Shown here one piece after another: positions 1 to 10,777 of a stretch of DNA of 64,000 nucleotides. This DNA is from Orobanche coerulescens (taxonomy: Eukaryota; Streptophyta; Magnoliopsida; Lamiales; Orobanchaceae): positions 8,612,501 to 8,676,500 of the forward strand of contig CM065815.1 in NCBI GenBank assembly GCA_033398695.1. The letters run 5' to 3'. The first letter of the stretch is position 1, and every line of letters begins with the position of its first letter. The position numbers were made by a program, and so were the translations under genes. The notes beneath the pieces are model-generated. The model saw nothing but the letters and a program-made list of their open reading frames with translations, had not been told where the DNA came from and ran no database searches.

Positions 1-412
1 ATCCGCATGTCAAAGTGGCGGATCTTATCGAGCTCATCGCGGACTTGGTTTCTCACGTAATGTAATTGTTGATTGTAGTCTTTGATGGCTTGAGATATAG
101 GTACATCTTGGGGCTTAGCCTCAAAGAAGGCTCGGATCCTCCCCTCTTTCACCGGCCACTGAGCACTGTCTTCCATCGTATCCCGGAACTCGCCCACGTG
201 GCTGCCCGGCCACGCGGTTTCACCGCTTGCCACCACGTCGCCGCCTCCTTGGCGAGGAAGTACCGAGCAATGGGTACTTTCCTCTCCTCGGGGCAATTAG
301 CGGCCTCAAACACTTTCTCCATCTCAAACAACCAACTCTCCCAACCTAAGGGCCTAAGCACCATCAAAGCTGCGGAGGACGCATACGAATCACGTCCGAA
401 GTAGCTTATCAT
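1..412 (-). pseudogene. Ty3/gypsy gag remnant (element D)
   Basis: On the minus strand this encodes part of a retrotransposon gag (capsid) domain. Residues such as WLFEMEKVFEAANCPEE, IARYFLAKEAATWW and AVKPRG align by eye with the gag of element A at 63228-61915 (WLKELEKIFAGINYPDD, IAQYFLIGEASEWWEAIRP). The frame is lost near position 150. The next part resumes in another frame (residues resembling IRAFFEAKPQDVPISQAIK) and runs off the window start. Upstream sequence to about 870 is gag N-terminus and leader with several stops. The copy is therefore dead. Its pol lies outside the window. Confidence 0.8.
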
Positions 413-898
413 TGCCGGACCAGAGGGCGGAACCGGTTGGCATTAGCATGGCCGACTGTAACGGCTGAGTCGATGGCGTCATCCGGTTCGCTACTTGGCC
501 GCAATATGTTAGCCACTCCAACATTCTCATGAGCATTACGAGCTAGCAGATCGGTCTGTGACCTCCGGAACTAGGGGAACACTGCTCGACAAAGAGGGCA
601 TCGCCGAATCGGTTCGAGTGATCGGACATGGCCGCCCCACTGCGCCACGTCCCCTACCGCGTCGCGACCAGCGTCCGCGTCCTCTACCAGCAGGAATTCA
701 AGGAGCAACGGGTAAGTACTATTCAAACTCAAAACGCAAAGGATACTAAGACAGAAATAGAACAGGACGGAAAGCGAGTCAAGTTAGAGAAACTTACGAG
801 CACCGGCGTACTGAGATGATGGCATAGCAGTGATACTGTCCCAAAAACGACACTTAACTAGACCCAAATAACCGACAACCTAGGTATCCATAAACCTA

Positions 899-911
899 AG
901 CTCCGATACCA
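899..911 (-). other. primer-binding site of element D
   Basis: The minus strand reads TGGTATCGGAGCT, matching the tRNA-iMet-type primer-binding site TGGTATCAGAGC except one base. It lies 5 bp inside the LTR, where first-strand cDNA synthesis is primed. It fixes the minus-strand orientation of the element. Confidence 0.8.
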
Positions 912-2308
912 TATTCTGTAACACCCCCAAGACATTCAGGGCATATTACAGCGCCGTGGACCCCACACTGTGGAATCCACCCGGCTAACATACCAACAAG
1001 ACCTTTGCCAACGACAACAATCATCAATAAAATGACGACTCAAAATAAAAGACTACAATCCGACCAATAGGATCCAACAACAATCCATTTCCCAAAACGG
1101 GAACACAACATTAACAATTTTACAAAAGAAGTACTCGAGTACTTAAACCAATTTTTATAATACATAAATCCCAAAATCAGACATCAATAACAATAACCGA
1201 CAGACATGACACCGAAAATCATTTCTTGGACAATATCATGCTTGCCCATCATCCTCATACGGCTCAGTGCTCGCTTGTCCCCACGATCAATACCGAAATA
1301 CAAAAAGTATTTCCCCATTTAAGGGTTAGCGACAATCGCTAGTGCAAGTACAATCCATTTGAACTACATTCTAATCGGATGAATAATGCGCCAAAATCAT
1401 TTTAGAAGACATTTTATATTCCGAATATTTACGATGCACAAGCACAAAACACATTTTCCTCCAACCAAAACAATTCAAAGTTAACCTTGGTACGTGACTC
1501 ACGGCCACCGTACCCCGCAGAGCCCGTCGGACATCCCCGGGTGGTCAACCACGCTCGTGATACGCACACACACGGCAATACGTATCCCTAGAGGCCCCGT
1601 CGGACCGTCCCTAGGTGAACATACACATATCCTCCCACAACAACCACGTATAGCCATAATTCAAATACTAGAACATGTAAACAAATGTAAAGTACTTGCC
1701 TTTGAGACATTCTTGAAGAAACAGAGATGAAACACGACTACGAACGGTCCGGTGGAAAGCGGCGGTTCTAAACGAAGGATCAAGCACAACCACGAGGAAG
1801 CGAGAATGAACCTAACGATTCGAATAGCACAATCACAACCACTTCTAAACGATTACGGAAATGGAATACACCCGGAAACCCGCCTACGATTCATGTATAT
1901 TCATACAAAAATAACAACGAGGGCGGACCACAACCAAACCCTCTCGATTTCGCAAAACCATGAAAATATACCATGAATCCGTAGGGAAACTAATAATACC
2001 AACAAGAATAATCATATTCATCATGAATCCATCAACGAAACGGAAAGAATCGGACAAAACCCCAAAATCCCCAATTATCCATAAAAAGTAGGGTTTTAGA
2101 ACATTACCTTTGGAGATTCAAGAACTAAGATCCGTAGAACTCGCGTTAGATTGATTATCCGAGCCTCACAACCGAAAAGAAATGATGAAAAATCGACCCG
2201 GATGAAGAACTCTCCCCCTCTATATCCCCTCTCGCGATGCGGTGGAAGAAAAAGAAGAAATGAGCCGTTCACGCTCAAAACGACACATTTAATGTAACTC
2301 AGGCGAAC

Positions 2309-2476
2309 TATCGGCCGATAGTGGCCGATAAACCCAACCGATACCCATACGTAAATGCCGCAGTAGAGTCTATCGGCCCACCCTATCGGCCGAAAGGCTC
2401 CTGGAAGTGATCGGCCGATACCCATACTGAAATGCCGGCGGAGAGTCTATCGGCCCACCCTATCGGCCGAAAGGCT
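2309..2476. repeat. U3 palindrome array, unit TATCGGCCGATA (element D)
   Basis: The perfect palindrome TATCGGCCGATA occurs at 2309-2320. A near-perfect copy is at 2409-2420, and at least six half or imperfect copies (CTATCGGCC, GGCCGATA, CCGATACCC) fill the interval. Part of it is a tandem duplication of about 76 bp (2337-2400 and 2413-2476) differing by a few bases. The array lies 330-500 bp from the element-sense start of the LTR and about 85 bp upstream of the TATA-like motif. Confidence 0.8.
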
Positions 2477-2511
2477 CTGGGCGGTGCCGACAGTGTGATC
2501 TTCCACTAAAA

Positions 2512-2651
2512 CGACCATAACTCTCTCGTCCGAACTCCGATTGACTCACCGCTTGAACCATTGGAAAGCTAACTCGATGTTCTATAATATTGCAAAGATT
2601 TATAATTTTTGGAGTCACCAAAAATTAATGGTGATCTAATAAAGTCGAATT
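2512..2651 (-). promoter_or_regulatory. conserved U3 block shared with element B
   Basis: About 140 bp starting CGACCATAACTC and including GATTGACTCACCG, GAACCATTGGAAAGCTAA and AATTAATGGTGA. It is clearly similar to 50686-50827 and 55886-56019 in the otherwise unrelated LTRs of element B. It lies next to the palindrome array. Its role is unknown. Confidence 0.7.
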
Positions 2652-2803
2652 CATATGAGGAAAGTTGAAACAATGAACAATAACGAGAATACAATTCAAC
2701 AGTTTGACAGGAAGGACACGCTGAAAAGTACACGAGGGTCACTACAATCGAGAAACACACCAAAAACGAAAATACAAGGGAAAGAAAAAATACGGATATT
2801 ACA

Positions 2804-4359
2804 GCTTGAAGACCTCAATATTTAATTATTCCATCAGCGTACCCCGGAGGGTTAAGGTCTCTTCTTTAATCATAGATTAAAGAGTCATAAACTCTTGAAA
2901 ATTTTTGTTCTCAGAAGGACTTGAACTCGGATCTCCCACTTGAATTGGCAGATTAATTCTTTTGGCTTTTTGTTAGCTAGTTACTTGCAACAATTCTTTG
3001 TGCATGCAAAATACTTACACACGAGAGACAATGGTCATAAAGAAGGTTACGCAAGATGGGCGACATAAAATTGGTTAGCTTTAGTGCAGTTTATGGATAA
3101 TTCAAATGTGATCTTTCTATATTAAAATTCCATTTCTACAACCACACGGGATAGTATTTCCTTAATTTGATCATAGATTGTGTTGTTGAGACAATGTATG
3201 AAGTCTTAAAGGATTATGCTAATTCAATAAAAGAATCCCGATAAAAAGTACGCAGAACTAGATTGAACATCTGAATCCTAGCCAGATAGATTACGGATCA
3301 TATGCGCAGTCTACAAATAAAATGGACAGCTGATAATACCTGAAATATGGATCGCCAATCGATTGATGCCGATGAATGAAACAGGGTTGGCGTTAGATAA
3401 TCCAATGATAATATACCATCTATATGTATCACGCGTGGATAGATGACCAGAAAGACCCTCATTCTCTTCATTACACACGACGTCGAGTGTAAGGAGCGAG
3501 AAGGAACCTTTTTTTTATGTATTTCGTGTCTCACACTAGACTTGACAAAATGGTGGCTAATGAAACCTAACTTGCGAGAAGAGATCTCTTCGCTTAGTTC
3601 CTGAGTTTTAGTAAATAAAGGAAAAGAAAGGGAAAGAAAACTAGGAGAGAAAAGAAGAGAAAGAAAAATGTATTTTGTGTTATCGAGTTGGAAGGAAGTG
3701 AAAGGAAAATTAACCATTTTGTTCTTTTCTCTCAAAATCCTTCCAAATCGGAAGGAAAGTTAGGAGAAAAGTTTTTCTTCCATTTCTTTCCGTTTCTTTT
3801 CATTAAAAAACTTATGAACACCAAATATTTTTTCCTTTTTATTTTCATCCATTTCCCTTCTTTTCTCTCGTTAAGTTAAACTCGGGAACTAAGAGTTAAA
3901 ACTTAGGTACTTATATACACTTCATAATTACAAATGAAATGAACTCACTCATCCTCCTAACGGCATTTGAGGGCACATTTCCAACATTTAAATCATAAGA
4001 TGTCACTGATCTATGTCAAAAATTATACATACCAATTTTTGATCTATATTAGCTGTCTTTTTTTTAAAGAGAACCATTATAGTTTCATTTACAAATAACA
4101 TAATAGTTCACACATATGGTACAGTTAACTTTCGTTTATCTATTTGAGAACTATTGTAGTTTCAGTTACAAATAACAGAATAATTCACACGTGCGGTTCA
4201 ATTAACTTTTGTTTATCTATTTGAGACAATGTATCAATGCTAACCGAAGCCAATATAAAATTGGGTGTAATATATGTGATATTCCTCTCATAGAAAGAAA
4301 GTGTTTAGAGAGAGGGAAATCACGAGTAAATATCACTCAATACTTTGTTGTGCACTAAG
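2804..4359. other. gene-poor sequence between element D and SINE-like tail
   Basis: No credible gene, RNA or transposon boundary was found. The 145-residue minus-strand frame at 3298-3735 falls in a purine/pyrimidine-skewed tract with no domain. A pair of similar segments lies near 4078-4130 and 4147-4215 (each with AGTT(T/A)CA(T/G)TTACAAATAAC and TTCGTTTATC/TTTGTTTATC), a small local duplication. Confidence 0.5.
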
Positions 4360-4470
4360 TTGGGGGTCTTCACGAAAACAACCTCCCTATCGTAAAAAGT
4401 AGGGGTATGGTCTGCGTACATCTTACCCTTCCCAGACTATGCTCTGAGCGGGATTTACTGGGTATGTTTG
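4360..4470 (+). mobile_element. SINE-like 3' fragment
   Basis: The stretch contains ACCTCCCTATC, GTATGGTCTGCGTACATC, TTACCCTTCCCAGAC and GCGGGATTTACTGGGTATG. I recognise this pattern from the 3' half of widespread plant TS/Au-type tRNA-derived SINEs. No clear pol III A or B box is visible upstream, so it is probably a truncated copy. The family name rests on memory of the consensus and needs a repeat-library search. Confidence 0.5.
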
Positions 4471-4495
4471 GTTTTATTTGAAAATCATGAGTAAG

Positions 4496-4496
<1 letters not shown>

Positions 4497-4539
<43 letters not shown>
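4497..4539. repeat. (TA)n microsatellite
   Basis: An uninterrupted TA tract directly left of the element at 4540-4880. A second TA tract lies on the other side. Confidence 0.95.
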
Positions 4540-4541
<2 letters not shown>

Positions 4542-4876
4542 GCTTTATTTTCAGAACTCTCTTAAGTGCGAGAACTGCGAGAACTCCTCTAAACCAATGA
4601 GATTTTTTTAAATATTAAAAAATATTATTAATTCAAAAGGGTATTATAGTAAAATACAATTTTTATTACGGGAGATAACCCCTACTGATGATAACCCCTA
4701 CTATAATAGCCCCTACTGATGATAACTCCTACTATATATATAACCCCTACTATATAGTAGGGGTTATGATCAGTAGGGGTTGTATGCATTGACATGATGT
4801 ACATTATGTATTATTAGGAGTACAAAAAGTGGTTCTTGCAAGTTTTCGCACTTAACATGATTCTCAAAATAAAGTT

Positions 4877-4880
<4 letters not shown>
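4540..4880. mobile_element. short terminal-inverted-repeat element inserted in (TA)n
   Basis: Left end GGCTTTATTTTCAGAACTC...TTAAGTGCGAGAAC and the reverse complement of the right end (AACTTTATTTTGAGAATC...TTAAGTGCGAAAAC) form imperfect inverted repeats of about 45 bp. Both outer edges run into (TA)n tracts, as described for Micron-type elements and for some Helitron-like elements. The interior has several copies of AACCCCTACTGATGA-like units and a perfect 28 bp palindrome at 4740-4767 (core CCCCTACTATATAGTAGGGG). No coding capacity. Confidence 0.65.

Positions 4881-4882
<2 letters not shown>

Positions 4883-4947
<65 letters not shown>
4883..4947. repeat. (TA)n microsatellite
   Basis: A long TA tract directly right of the element at 4540-4880. 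Apparent poly-Ile/Tyr reading frames across it are artefacts. Confidence 0.95.
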
Positions 4948-4949
<2 letters not shown>

Positions 4950-5962
4950 TTCCCATCGCTTTGCATCAATAAATAGGAAAAAGTTGTCGCTTTTGACTCG
5001 AAATCTAAATTTGCATGCATGAAATTGTATTTTGAGTTGATTTGATCTTGGCCCCTACAACTAAATTTTAAATAGAATAAGAATACACAAAAAGATCTAA
5101 AATAATCAAAAATAATATAAATATTTATATGTCCCACATAAAAATTATATTTTAAAACATAATTATGTCCCACTAGAAGAGTGTTATTTTTACTTTTCTT
5201 ATATTCAATGTCCTTGCTTATGTGAATATCCATGGTTCAAAATTAGTTATCGACTAATAAGTAAAGATAAAATAAGAAAAAAATAACAACAATTTATTTT
5301 AGTATATTGTACCTTGAAATCAACAAACAGTTGTTCACTGATTAATGTAGACTCTTCAATTATTCTCGGCCTCAATTTTCAAGTGCGTCGTTGAACAGAT
5401 TTTTGTCCAAATAAGAGACTGAATTGATTTTTTTACGATAAAATATTATAACATTTGTCAAAACAAATGCAAATAAATAACTACCTCATTCTATTATATA
5501 TAATTAAAATAAACAAAATGCTAAAAGAAAATGTTCACACCCCCCCCCCCCCCCCAAAAAAAAATCTCAAATATATAAATAATGTATCAAAAATAAAGAT
5601 ACATAAAAAATCTACGAACCAAAAAGCACTAAATTTCGATAAATAATATCATATTGTATGAACACAACAATATATAAATTAAAAATTAAATAGAACATGT
5701 ACTATTCAAATATATGGCTGGAAAAATAATAGTATAGAAACAGTAGAAAAAACAAAGAACTTGTTAGTAAAAACACAAATATAAGTAATGAACTCTAAAT
5801 CTTATTTCATCGTTAGTTTGGATGGAGTTTGTGTAATTTTGTTAAAAGAATTCAATTTAATGACTCAATTAGAAAAAAAAACTTAGTTGAGTGATACATA
5901 TAAAATTTGAGACTGTTCACCGGAAACTATGAGGATGTTTGGGAATCGATGAATAGCTATTA

Positions 5963-7689
5963 GGGTGGTGGTAATGGAGCGGTTTGAGGAAGCGGTTTGC
6001 CCCAAACCGCAGGTGAACACCGCCGCCACCTATGCGGTTTGGGTTGGAGGTTTGCACTAGCGAGGAAAATCAAATTCAACGGTTTGGTGATTGTGTGTTT
6101 ATTCTTGTGACCGTTGGGAGCGTTGGACCACAAAATGTTAACGTTGGGAGAAAAGAAAATATACCCGTTGGGGTTTTAATGTAGAACAAAAAAAAAATTC
6201 CTTTATAAATACTACACTTTACCAATTCAAATAACCACTTCCAATTCAAATTACCACTTCATCCTATATTTCATATACTTGTGTAAAAAAAAGTGTAGCA
6301 TGGATCCAAGAAAATGAAGAGGTGTTTCAACGTCAACAAGAGGTCGTGGTCGGGGCTTTCGTCCGCAAGTTCCACCGATGAATCAACAATACCCTCAACA
6401 CCAAATGAGTCCTCAATCGGCCTACTATCCCCAACCTCCAGCACCGATGAATCAACAGTACTTTCAATAACCATATTATACCCAACCTCCACCACCGATG
6501 GATCCAAGCCAATATAATATATCAATGACAAGTGAGTTCGACCCGTTTAATGACTACCGTGAAGGACCTTCGCGTCGTGAACCAAGTGTTGAACGCGAAC
6601 TACCTCTATATGGTGACGACGATGATGATGATGTTGATTTTGTTCCCGAAACGCAACCACAAACTCAAATCGGTATTAATTTTTAATTTTGTACGTTATT
6701 ATTTTTATTTGTTATAATTTTATACGTTATTATTTTATTTGTTATTTTTATATGTTCTGATTTTATATGTTCTAATTTTATACGTTCTAATTTTATTTGA
6801 TATACTAGATGAAGACGTTCTAAGCGTATTCGGGAGAGTGATGTGCCGATGTGGATGAATTGAAAAATGCCTTGGTCGATTATGATAAGAAAAATAATGG
6901 CAAGTCTTTTAATCATATTGATGCATGGGAGGTTGTTAAGGGAGAAGCGAAATGGTTGGAACAACCATGTGTTCAAGCATCTTTGCCATCCAATTCCGAC
7001 AAACGAAGAAAGTCGTCGGAATCTAGCTACTACGAGTCGGGAAGCAATGACAATGTCGAAACTATTATTCCCAATCTAAATGACGACACAACTCCTACAC
7101 ATAAAATAAAAGGGAAAAAGACCGATAGCGAGGCGTCGACAAAGAATAGTGTTGTTGAGACCTTCGAGAGCTACACGTCAAAGAAAACACAAATGTTGGA
7201 GGAGGCGATTGGAAAAAAAAGTGCAAAGAATGAATTGGCCAAACAGTTGATGTCGGCACAACTCGCAAATGCTCATGAAAAGGCTATGCTTCGGGCCTTG
7301 AGGTTCTTTAACGAACCGCATGATCACATAACGAATCCGGTTATGCGAGAGATCCATCTTGCCAAAAAACGTGAGTACGCGGCGAAATATGGATGGCCTA
7401 TCGATTTTTAGATATAATTGTGTTTTTTTTTCCAAGTATTATGTAATTTTCTTTTTAAGTATTATGTAATTTTCTTTTTATTATTAATAAAATATTATGT
7501 TTTTATTAAATTGTTTAATATAATTATGAAAATAAAAAATAAAAAAATAAAATTAGTTAGAGGTTTGGGAGTGACCATTGCCACTAAAAAAGTATGTAGA
7601 GGTATGAAAAAAGTATGAGTAAGGTGGAATGATGTTATTGGTGGGTTGAGAGGTATGGGGGAATTTGGGAGTGACCACTGCCACCACCC
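5963..7689 (+). mobile_element. non-autonomous PIF/Harbinger element, TSD TTA
   Basis: The element starts GGGTGGTGGTAATGG and ends CACTGCCACCACCC, giving terminal inverted repeats GGGTGGTGG(T/C)A(A/G)TGG. It is flanked by the 3 bp target duplication TTA (5960-5962 and 7690-7692), the hallmark of PIF/Harbinger. The paralogous segment at 10015-10040 reads GCTATTAGTTGATAG without the insert, which confirms the boundaries. A DDE transposase is absent. Only an ORF1-like gene remnant is carried. Confidence 0.9.
6308..7411 (+). pseudogene. Harbinger ORF1-like gene remnant
   Basis: Two coding blocks are recognisable. The first (about 6330-6672) encodes a Gln/Pro/Tyr-rich stretch (RGRGRGFRPQVPPMNQQYPQ), an in-frame TAA near 6467, then an acidic DDDDDD tract. 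An AT-rich, intron-like gap follows (about 6673-6807, GT...CTAG). The second block, 6851-7411, encodes 186 residues (NGKSFNHIDAWEVVK, KRREYAAKYGWPIDF-type C-terminus) resembling the C-terminal half of plant ORF1/SANT-like proteins often named 'glutathione S-transferase T3-like'. The central Myb/SANT DNA-binding part seems deleted. In Harbinger systems ORF1 protein assists the transposase. This copy is probably not functional. Confidence 0.6.
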
Positions 7690-7692
7690 TTA

Positions 7693-8447
7693 GTTGATAG
7701 TTGCTTGCATTAGTCGATTTGACTAGTTGATTGTACTGACTTGATTAACTGATTGTATTAGTGGTTTGTATAAAAATATTATTTGGTAAAATTAACTGAT
7801 AGCGGATAGCGGTTTGTTTAACCAAGATAGTAAAATGACAGATAAGGACATATATATATAATTACTTAATCACGATAAAATACTAAATAGTAAGGTCTAT
7901 TAATATTTATTACTTTTTACTTATTAAAATGTTAATTATATTATTTAATATTAATAAAAAATATTAATTTTTGTATTCACTGGTGTTTAAGTTAACTAGT
8001 GTAAACACTATTGAAAATTATTTCATTCCTTTTACATACTATCGGGTTAATTACTGTAAACACTATTGAAAATTATTTTATTTCTTTTACATACTATTAT
8101 TTTAATTATTTTAAATGATCGGTAGCAATAAAAAAATTATTGGAAAAGTAAAAAGAATATTTTCTGGAAAAAAAATTATATTTCGAAAAAAAATTTATTT
8201 CCTGAAATTTTTTTTAAAGAAATGTATTAGCCAAACCCTTTAATAACTTATAAGCTATTTGTTTCATATAAAATGTATTTTAAAAGAAATGTTTTATTCA
8301 AGTAAATAGAGGGGTATTTTCGTTTTTTAATGGAAGTCAACACCAAACTAAATTTTTGTCCATCGCTGTAATTTATGAAACAATAGGGACTAAACTGTAA
8401 ACAGATCATTTAATAAGGTACTTGGCTGTAACGTCAAACCCAAATCG
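7693..8447. other. AT-rich non-coding sequence
   Basis: The right part of duplication copy 1 (to about 7921) followed by AT-rich sequence with poly-A and poly-T runs. No gene or transposon end could be supported. Confidence 0.5.
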
Positions 8448-8812
8448 TATACTAAAAACGTGTTATTTTTATCATTTTCGAAAATGCATTTTGGAAAACA
8501 AAAAAAATCTTTGTCACAAAACGCAAAACGTCCAAAACCTCGGTTTGAGCGTTTTGTGTGTATTTCAACAAAAAATCTTCAAAATGCTCAAAATACATTT
8601 TGAGTTTTTTTTTGGATTATCCTAATTTGAAACTAAGTCTAAAATAAAGATTTATGAATTTAATATTAATATTACAAAAAAAATATTTTGCAAAATAAAT
8701 TTAACAGAACGCGTTTTCAGCAATTTTGAAAACAAAAACAAAAATAGAAAAATACAAAATATTTTTCAAAATGAAAATACAAAATGAAATACAAACAGAA
8801 CACACTCTAAAT
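8448..8812 (+). repeat. dispersed repeat, also at 26870-27240
   Basis: About 365 bp matching 26870-27240 in the intron of the plus-strand gene. Shared landmarks are ATCATTTTCGAAAATGC, AACGCAAAA(T/C)G, AATGCTCAAAATACATTTTG and ACAGAACGCGTTTTC. Both ends carry GTTTTC/GAAAAC-type inverted motifs, which suggests a MITE, but no target duplication was resolved here. Confidence 0.65.
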
Positions 8813-10261
8813 TTGTATGCATGAAATTGTATTTTGAGTTGATTTGATCTTGGCCCTACAATTAAATTTTAAATAGAATAAGAATACACAAAAAGATCTA
8901 AAATAATCAAAATAATAGAAATATTTATATGAGGATTGACTATGGAGGAAACACCCTTAATGGTGAAATCTATAAATCAATTGCATTATTAAGTAATTTC
9001 ATTGCATATTTGTTATTATTTGTTGCATCAAGTTGGTCGCTAGTATATGCAATAAATAATGCAATAAAAAAAATACATAGATGCATATAATTCTACTCAT
9101 CTACAGTCGTTAGATCACTAATATCAATGACCTACAAAAGTTTCTAGATTTCACAAGGTAATTAATTTTCATATGATCTATTTCCTATTTATATGTCCCA
9201 CATAAAAAATTATATTTTAAAACATAGTTATGTCCCAATAGAAGAGTGTTATTTTTACTTTTCTTATATTCAATGTCCTTACTTATGTGAATATGCATGG
9301 TTCAAAATTAGTTATCGACTAATAAGTAAAGATAAAATAAGAAAAAAATAACAACAACTTATTTTAGTATATTGTACCTTGAAATCAACAAAAAGTTTTT
9401 TGTTTACTGATTAATGTAGACTCTTCAATTATACTCGGCCTCAATTTTCAAGTGTCATTGAACACATTTTTGTCCAAATAAGAGACTGAATTGATTTTTT
9501 TAGGATAAAATATTATAACATTTGTCAAAACAAATGCAAATAAATAACTACCTCATTCTATTATATATAATTAAAATAAACAAAATGCTAAAAGACAATG
9601 TTCACCCCCCCCCCCCCCCCCCCACCCCACAAAAAAATCTCAAATATATAAATAATGTATCAAAAATAAAGATACATAAAAAATCTACGAACCAAAAAGC
9701 ACTTAATTTCGATAAATAATATCATACTGTATGAACGCAACAATATATAAATTAAAAATTAATTAGAACATGTACTATTCAAATATATGGCTGGAAAAAT
9801 AATAGTATAGAAACAGTAGAAAAAACAAAGAACTTGTTAGTAAAAACACAAAGATAAGTAATGAACTCTAAATCTTATTTCATCGTTAGTTTGGATGGAG
9901 TTTGTGTAATTTTGTTAAAAGCATTCAATTTAATGACTCAATTAGAAATTTTTTTAGTTGAGTGATACATATAAAATTTGAGACCGTTCACCGGAAACTA
10001 TGAGAATGTTTGGGAATCAACAAATAGCTATTAGTTGATAGTTGTTTGCATTAGTCGATTTGACTAGCTAGTTGTATTAACTGACTTGATTAACTGATTG
10101 TATTAGTGGTTTGTATAAAAATATTTGGTAAAATTAACTGATAGCGGATAACGGTTTATTTAATCAAAATAGTAAAATAACAGATAAGGATATATATATA
10201 TATATAATTACTTAATCACGGTAAATAGTAAGGTCTATTAATATTTATTACTTTTTACTTA
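8808..10261 (+). repeat. direct duplication copy 2 (interrupted by MULE-like MITE)
   Basis: Second copy of the segment at 5003-7921. It lacks the Harbinger element but has a 244 bp insertion at 8942-9185. It carries its own poly-C tract at about 9604-9622. Similarity stops at about 10261, shortly before the copia insertion. Confidence 0.85.
8942..9185. mobile_element. MULE-like MITE, TSD TATTTATATG
   Basis: A 244 bp insert relative to duplication copy 1, flanked by the direct repeat TATTTATATG (8932-8941 and 9186-9195). Its ends form imperfect inverted repeats of about 45 bp, including GGTGAAATCTATAAA on the left and the complement of TTTCTAGATTTCACAAGG on the right. A 9-10 bp duplication with long inverted ends fits Mutator-like elements. 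No coding capacity. Confidence 0.8.
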
Positions 10262-10340
10262 TAACCCAAATCATATACCAAAACTCGGAGCTTAATTTAC
10301 CTCAAATTATACTCTGTCTTAATCTAAATTAATACTGATC

Positions 10341-10572
10341 TGTTTGAGGAGAAAAGTAAAGACAGCAAATCAATTGTATTGATAACAATGAATAGAGGGG
10401 CCTTTATATAGGCATTACAAGGAGAGTCTTTCCATACATAGGATTCCTAGTTAATGTAAGACATCTAACAGGATCCAACTATTTATGGAAGAGTCCAGAA
10501 CCTTCCATAACTCTTATCCCCCTACAACTAGTATTAGGTAAGACACCAATACGGGAAGGATTTCCCGGAACA
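10341..10572 (-). repeat. 3' LTR of copia-1
   Basis: 232 bp, TGTTTGAGGAG to CCCGGAACA on the plus strand. The polypurine tract AGGGGGAG (minus strand, 10573-10580) abuts it. It has two short segments (near AGGGGCCTTTATATA and ATTTAT) missing from the other LTR. Confidence 0.9.
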
Positions 10573-10777
10573 CTCCCCCTGTGTCGAACGCTAATACTAA
10601 CATGGTGCACATGGTGTTGCCTCGGTAAAAAACCTTTCCAAGTCAAATAAAACCCCGTGGGAAAAACAAAGACGTTGGTGAGGAAAAAGAGCGCAACGCA
10701 CCAACTACAAATGTCAGAATCATGTGAAGTATACTCCTCCTGAGGTATACATGATAGCTCATTCCATCGAGCTATCA

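Larger units (their letters stand above)
917..2803 (-). mobile_element. 5' LTR of Ty3/gypsy element D
   Basis: The 1887 bp LTR runs on the plus strand from TGTAACACCCCC to GGATATTACA, so in element orientation it starts TGTAATATCC and ends GGGTGTTACA. These ends match those of elements A and B, and the primer-binding site abuts it. A TATA-like motif (minus strand GGATATAGAGG, near 2217-2226) lies downstream of a palindrome array, marking U3 and R. The 5 bp outside the LTR at 2804-2808 are GCTTG. The partner duplication is off the window. Several short apparent reading frames inside it are not credible genes. Confidence 0.85.
5003..7921 (+). repeat. direct duplication copy 1 (interrupted by Harbinger element)
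   Basis: 5003-5962 plus 7690-7921 match 8808-10261 nearly base for base. Shared landmarks include TGCATGAAATTGTATTTTGAG, the poly-C tract (here about 5538-5556), GGCTGGAAAAATAATAGTAT and CATTAGTCGATTTGACTAG. The sequence is AT-rich and non-coding. The short frame at 5455-5646 is present in both copies, but it crosses the poly-C tract and has no domain. Copy 1 carries the insertion at 5963-7689 that copy 2 lacks. Confidence 0.85.

Noticed and set aside
899..911. tRNA-like match
   Set aside because: Only the 12-13 bases complementary to the tRNA 3' end are present. This is a primer-binding site, not a tRNA gene.
3298..3735. 145-residue minus-strand reading frame
   Set aside because: It lies in a purine/pyrimidine-skewed tract, is Phe/Leu/Ser-rich by composition only, and has no domain or splice context.
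4814..5233. 139-residue minus-strand frame with poly-Ile/Tyr
   Set aside because: It runs through a (TA)n microsatellite. The protein is an artefact of the repeat.
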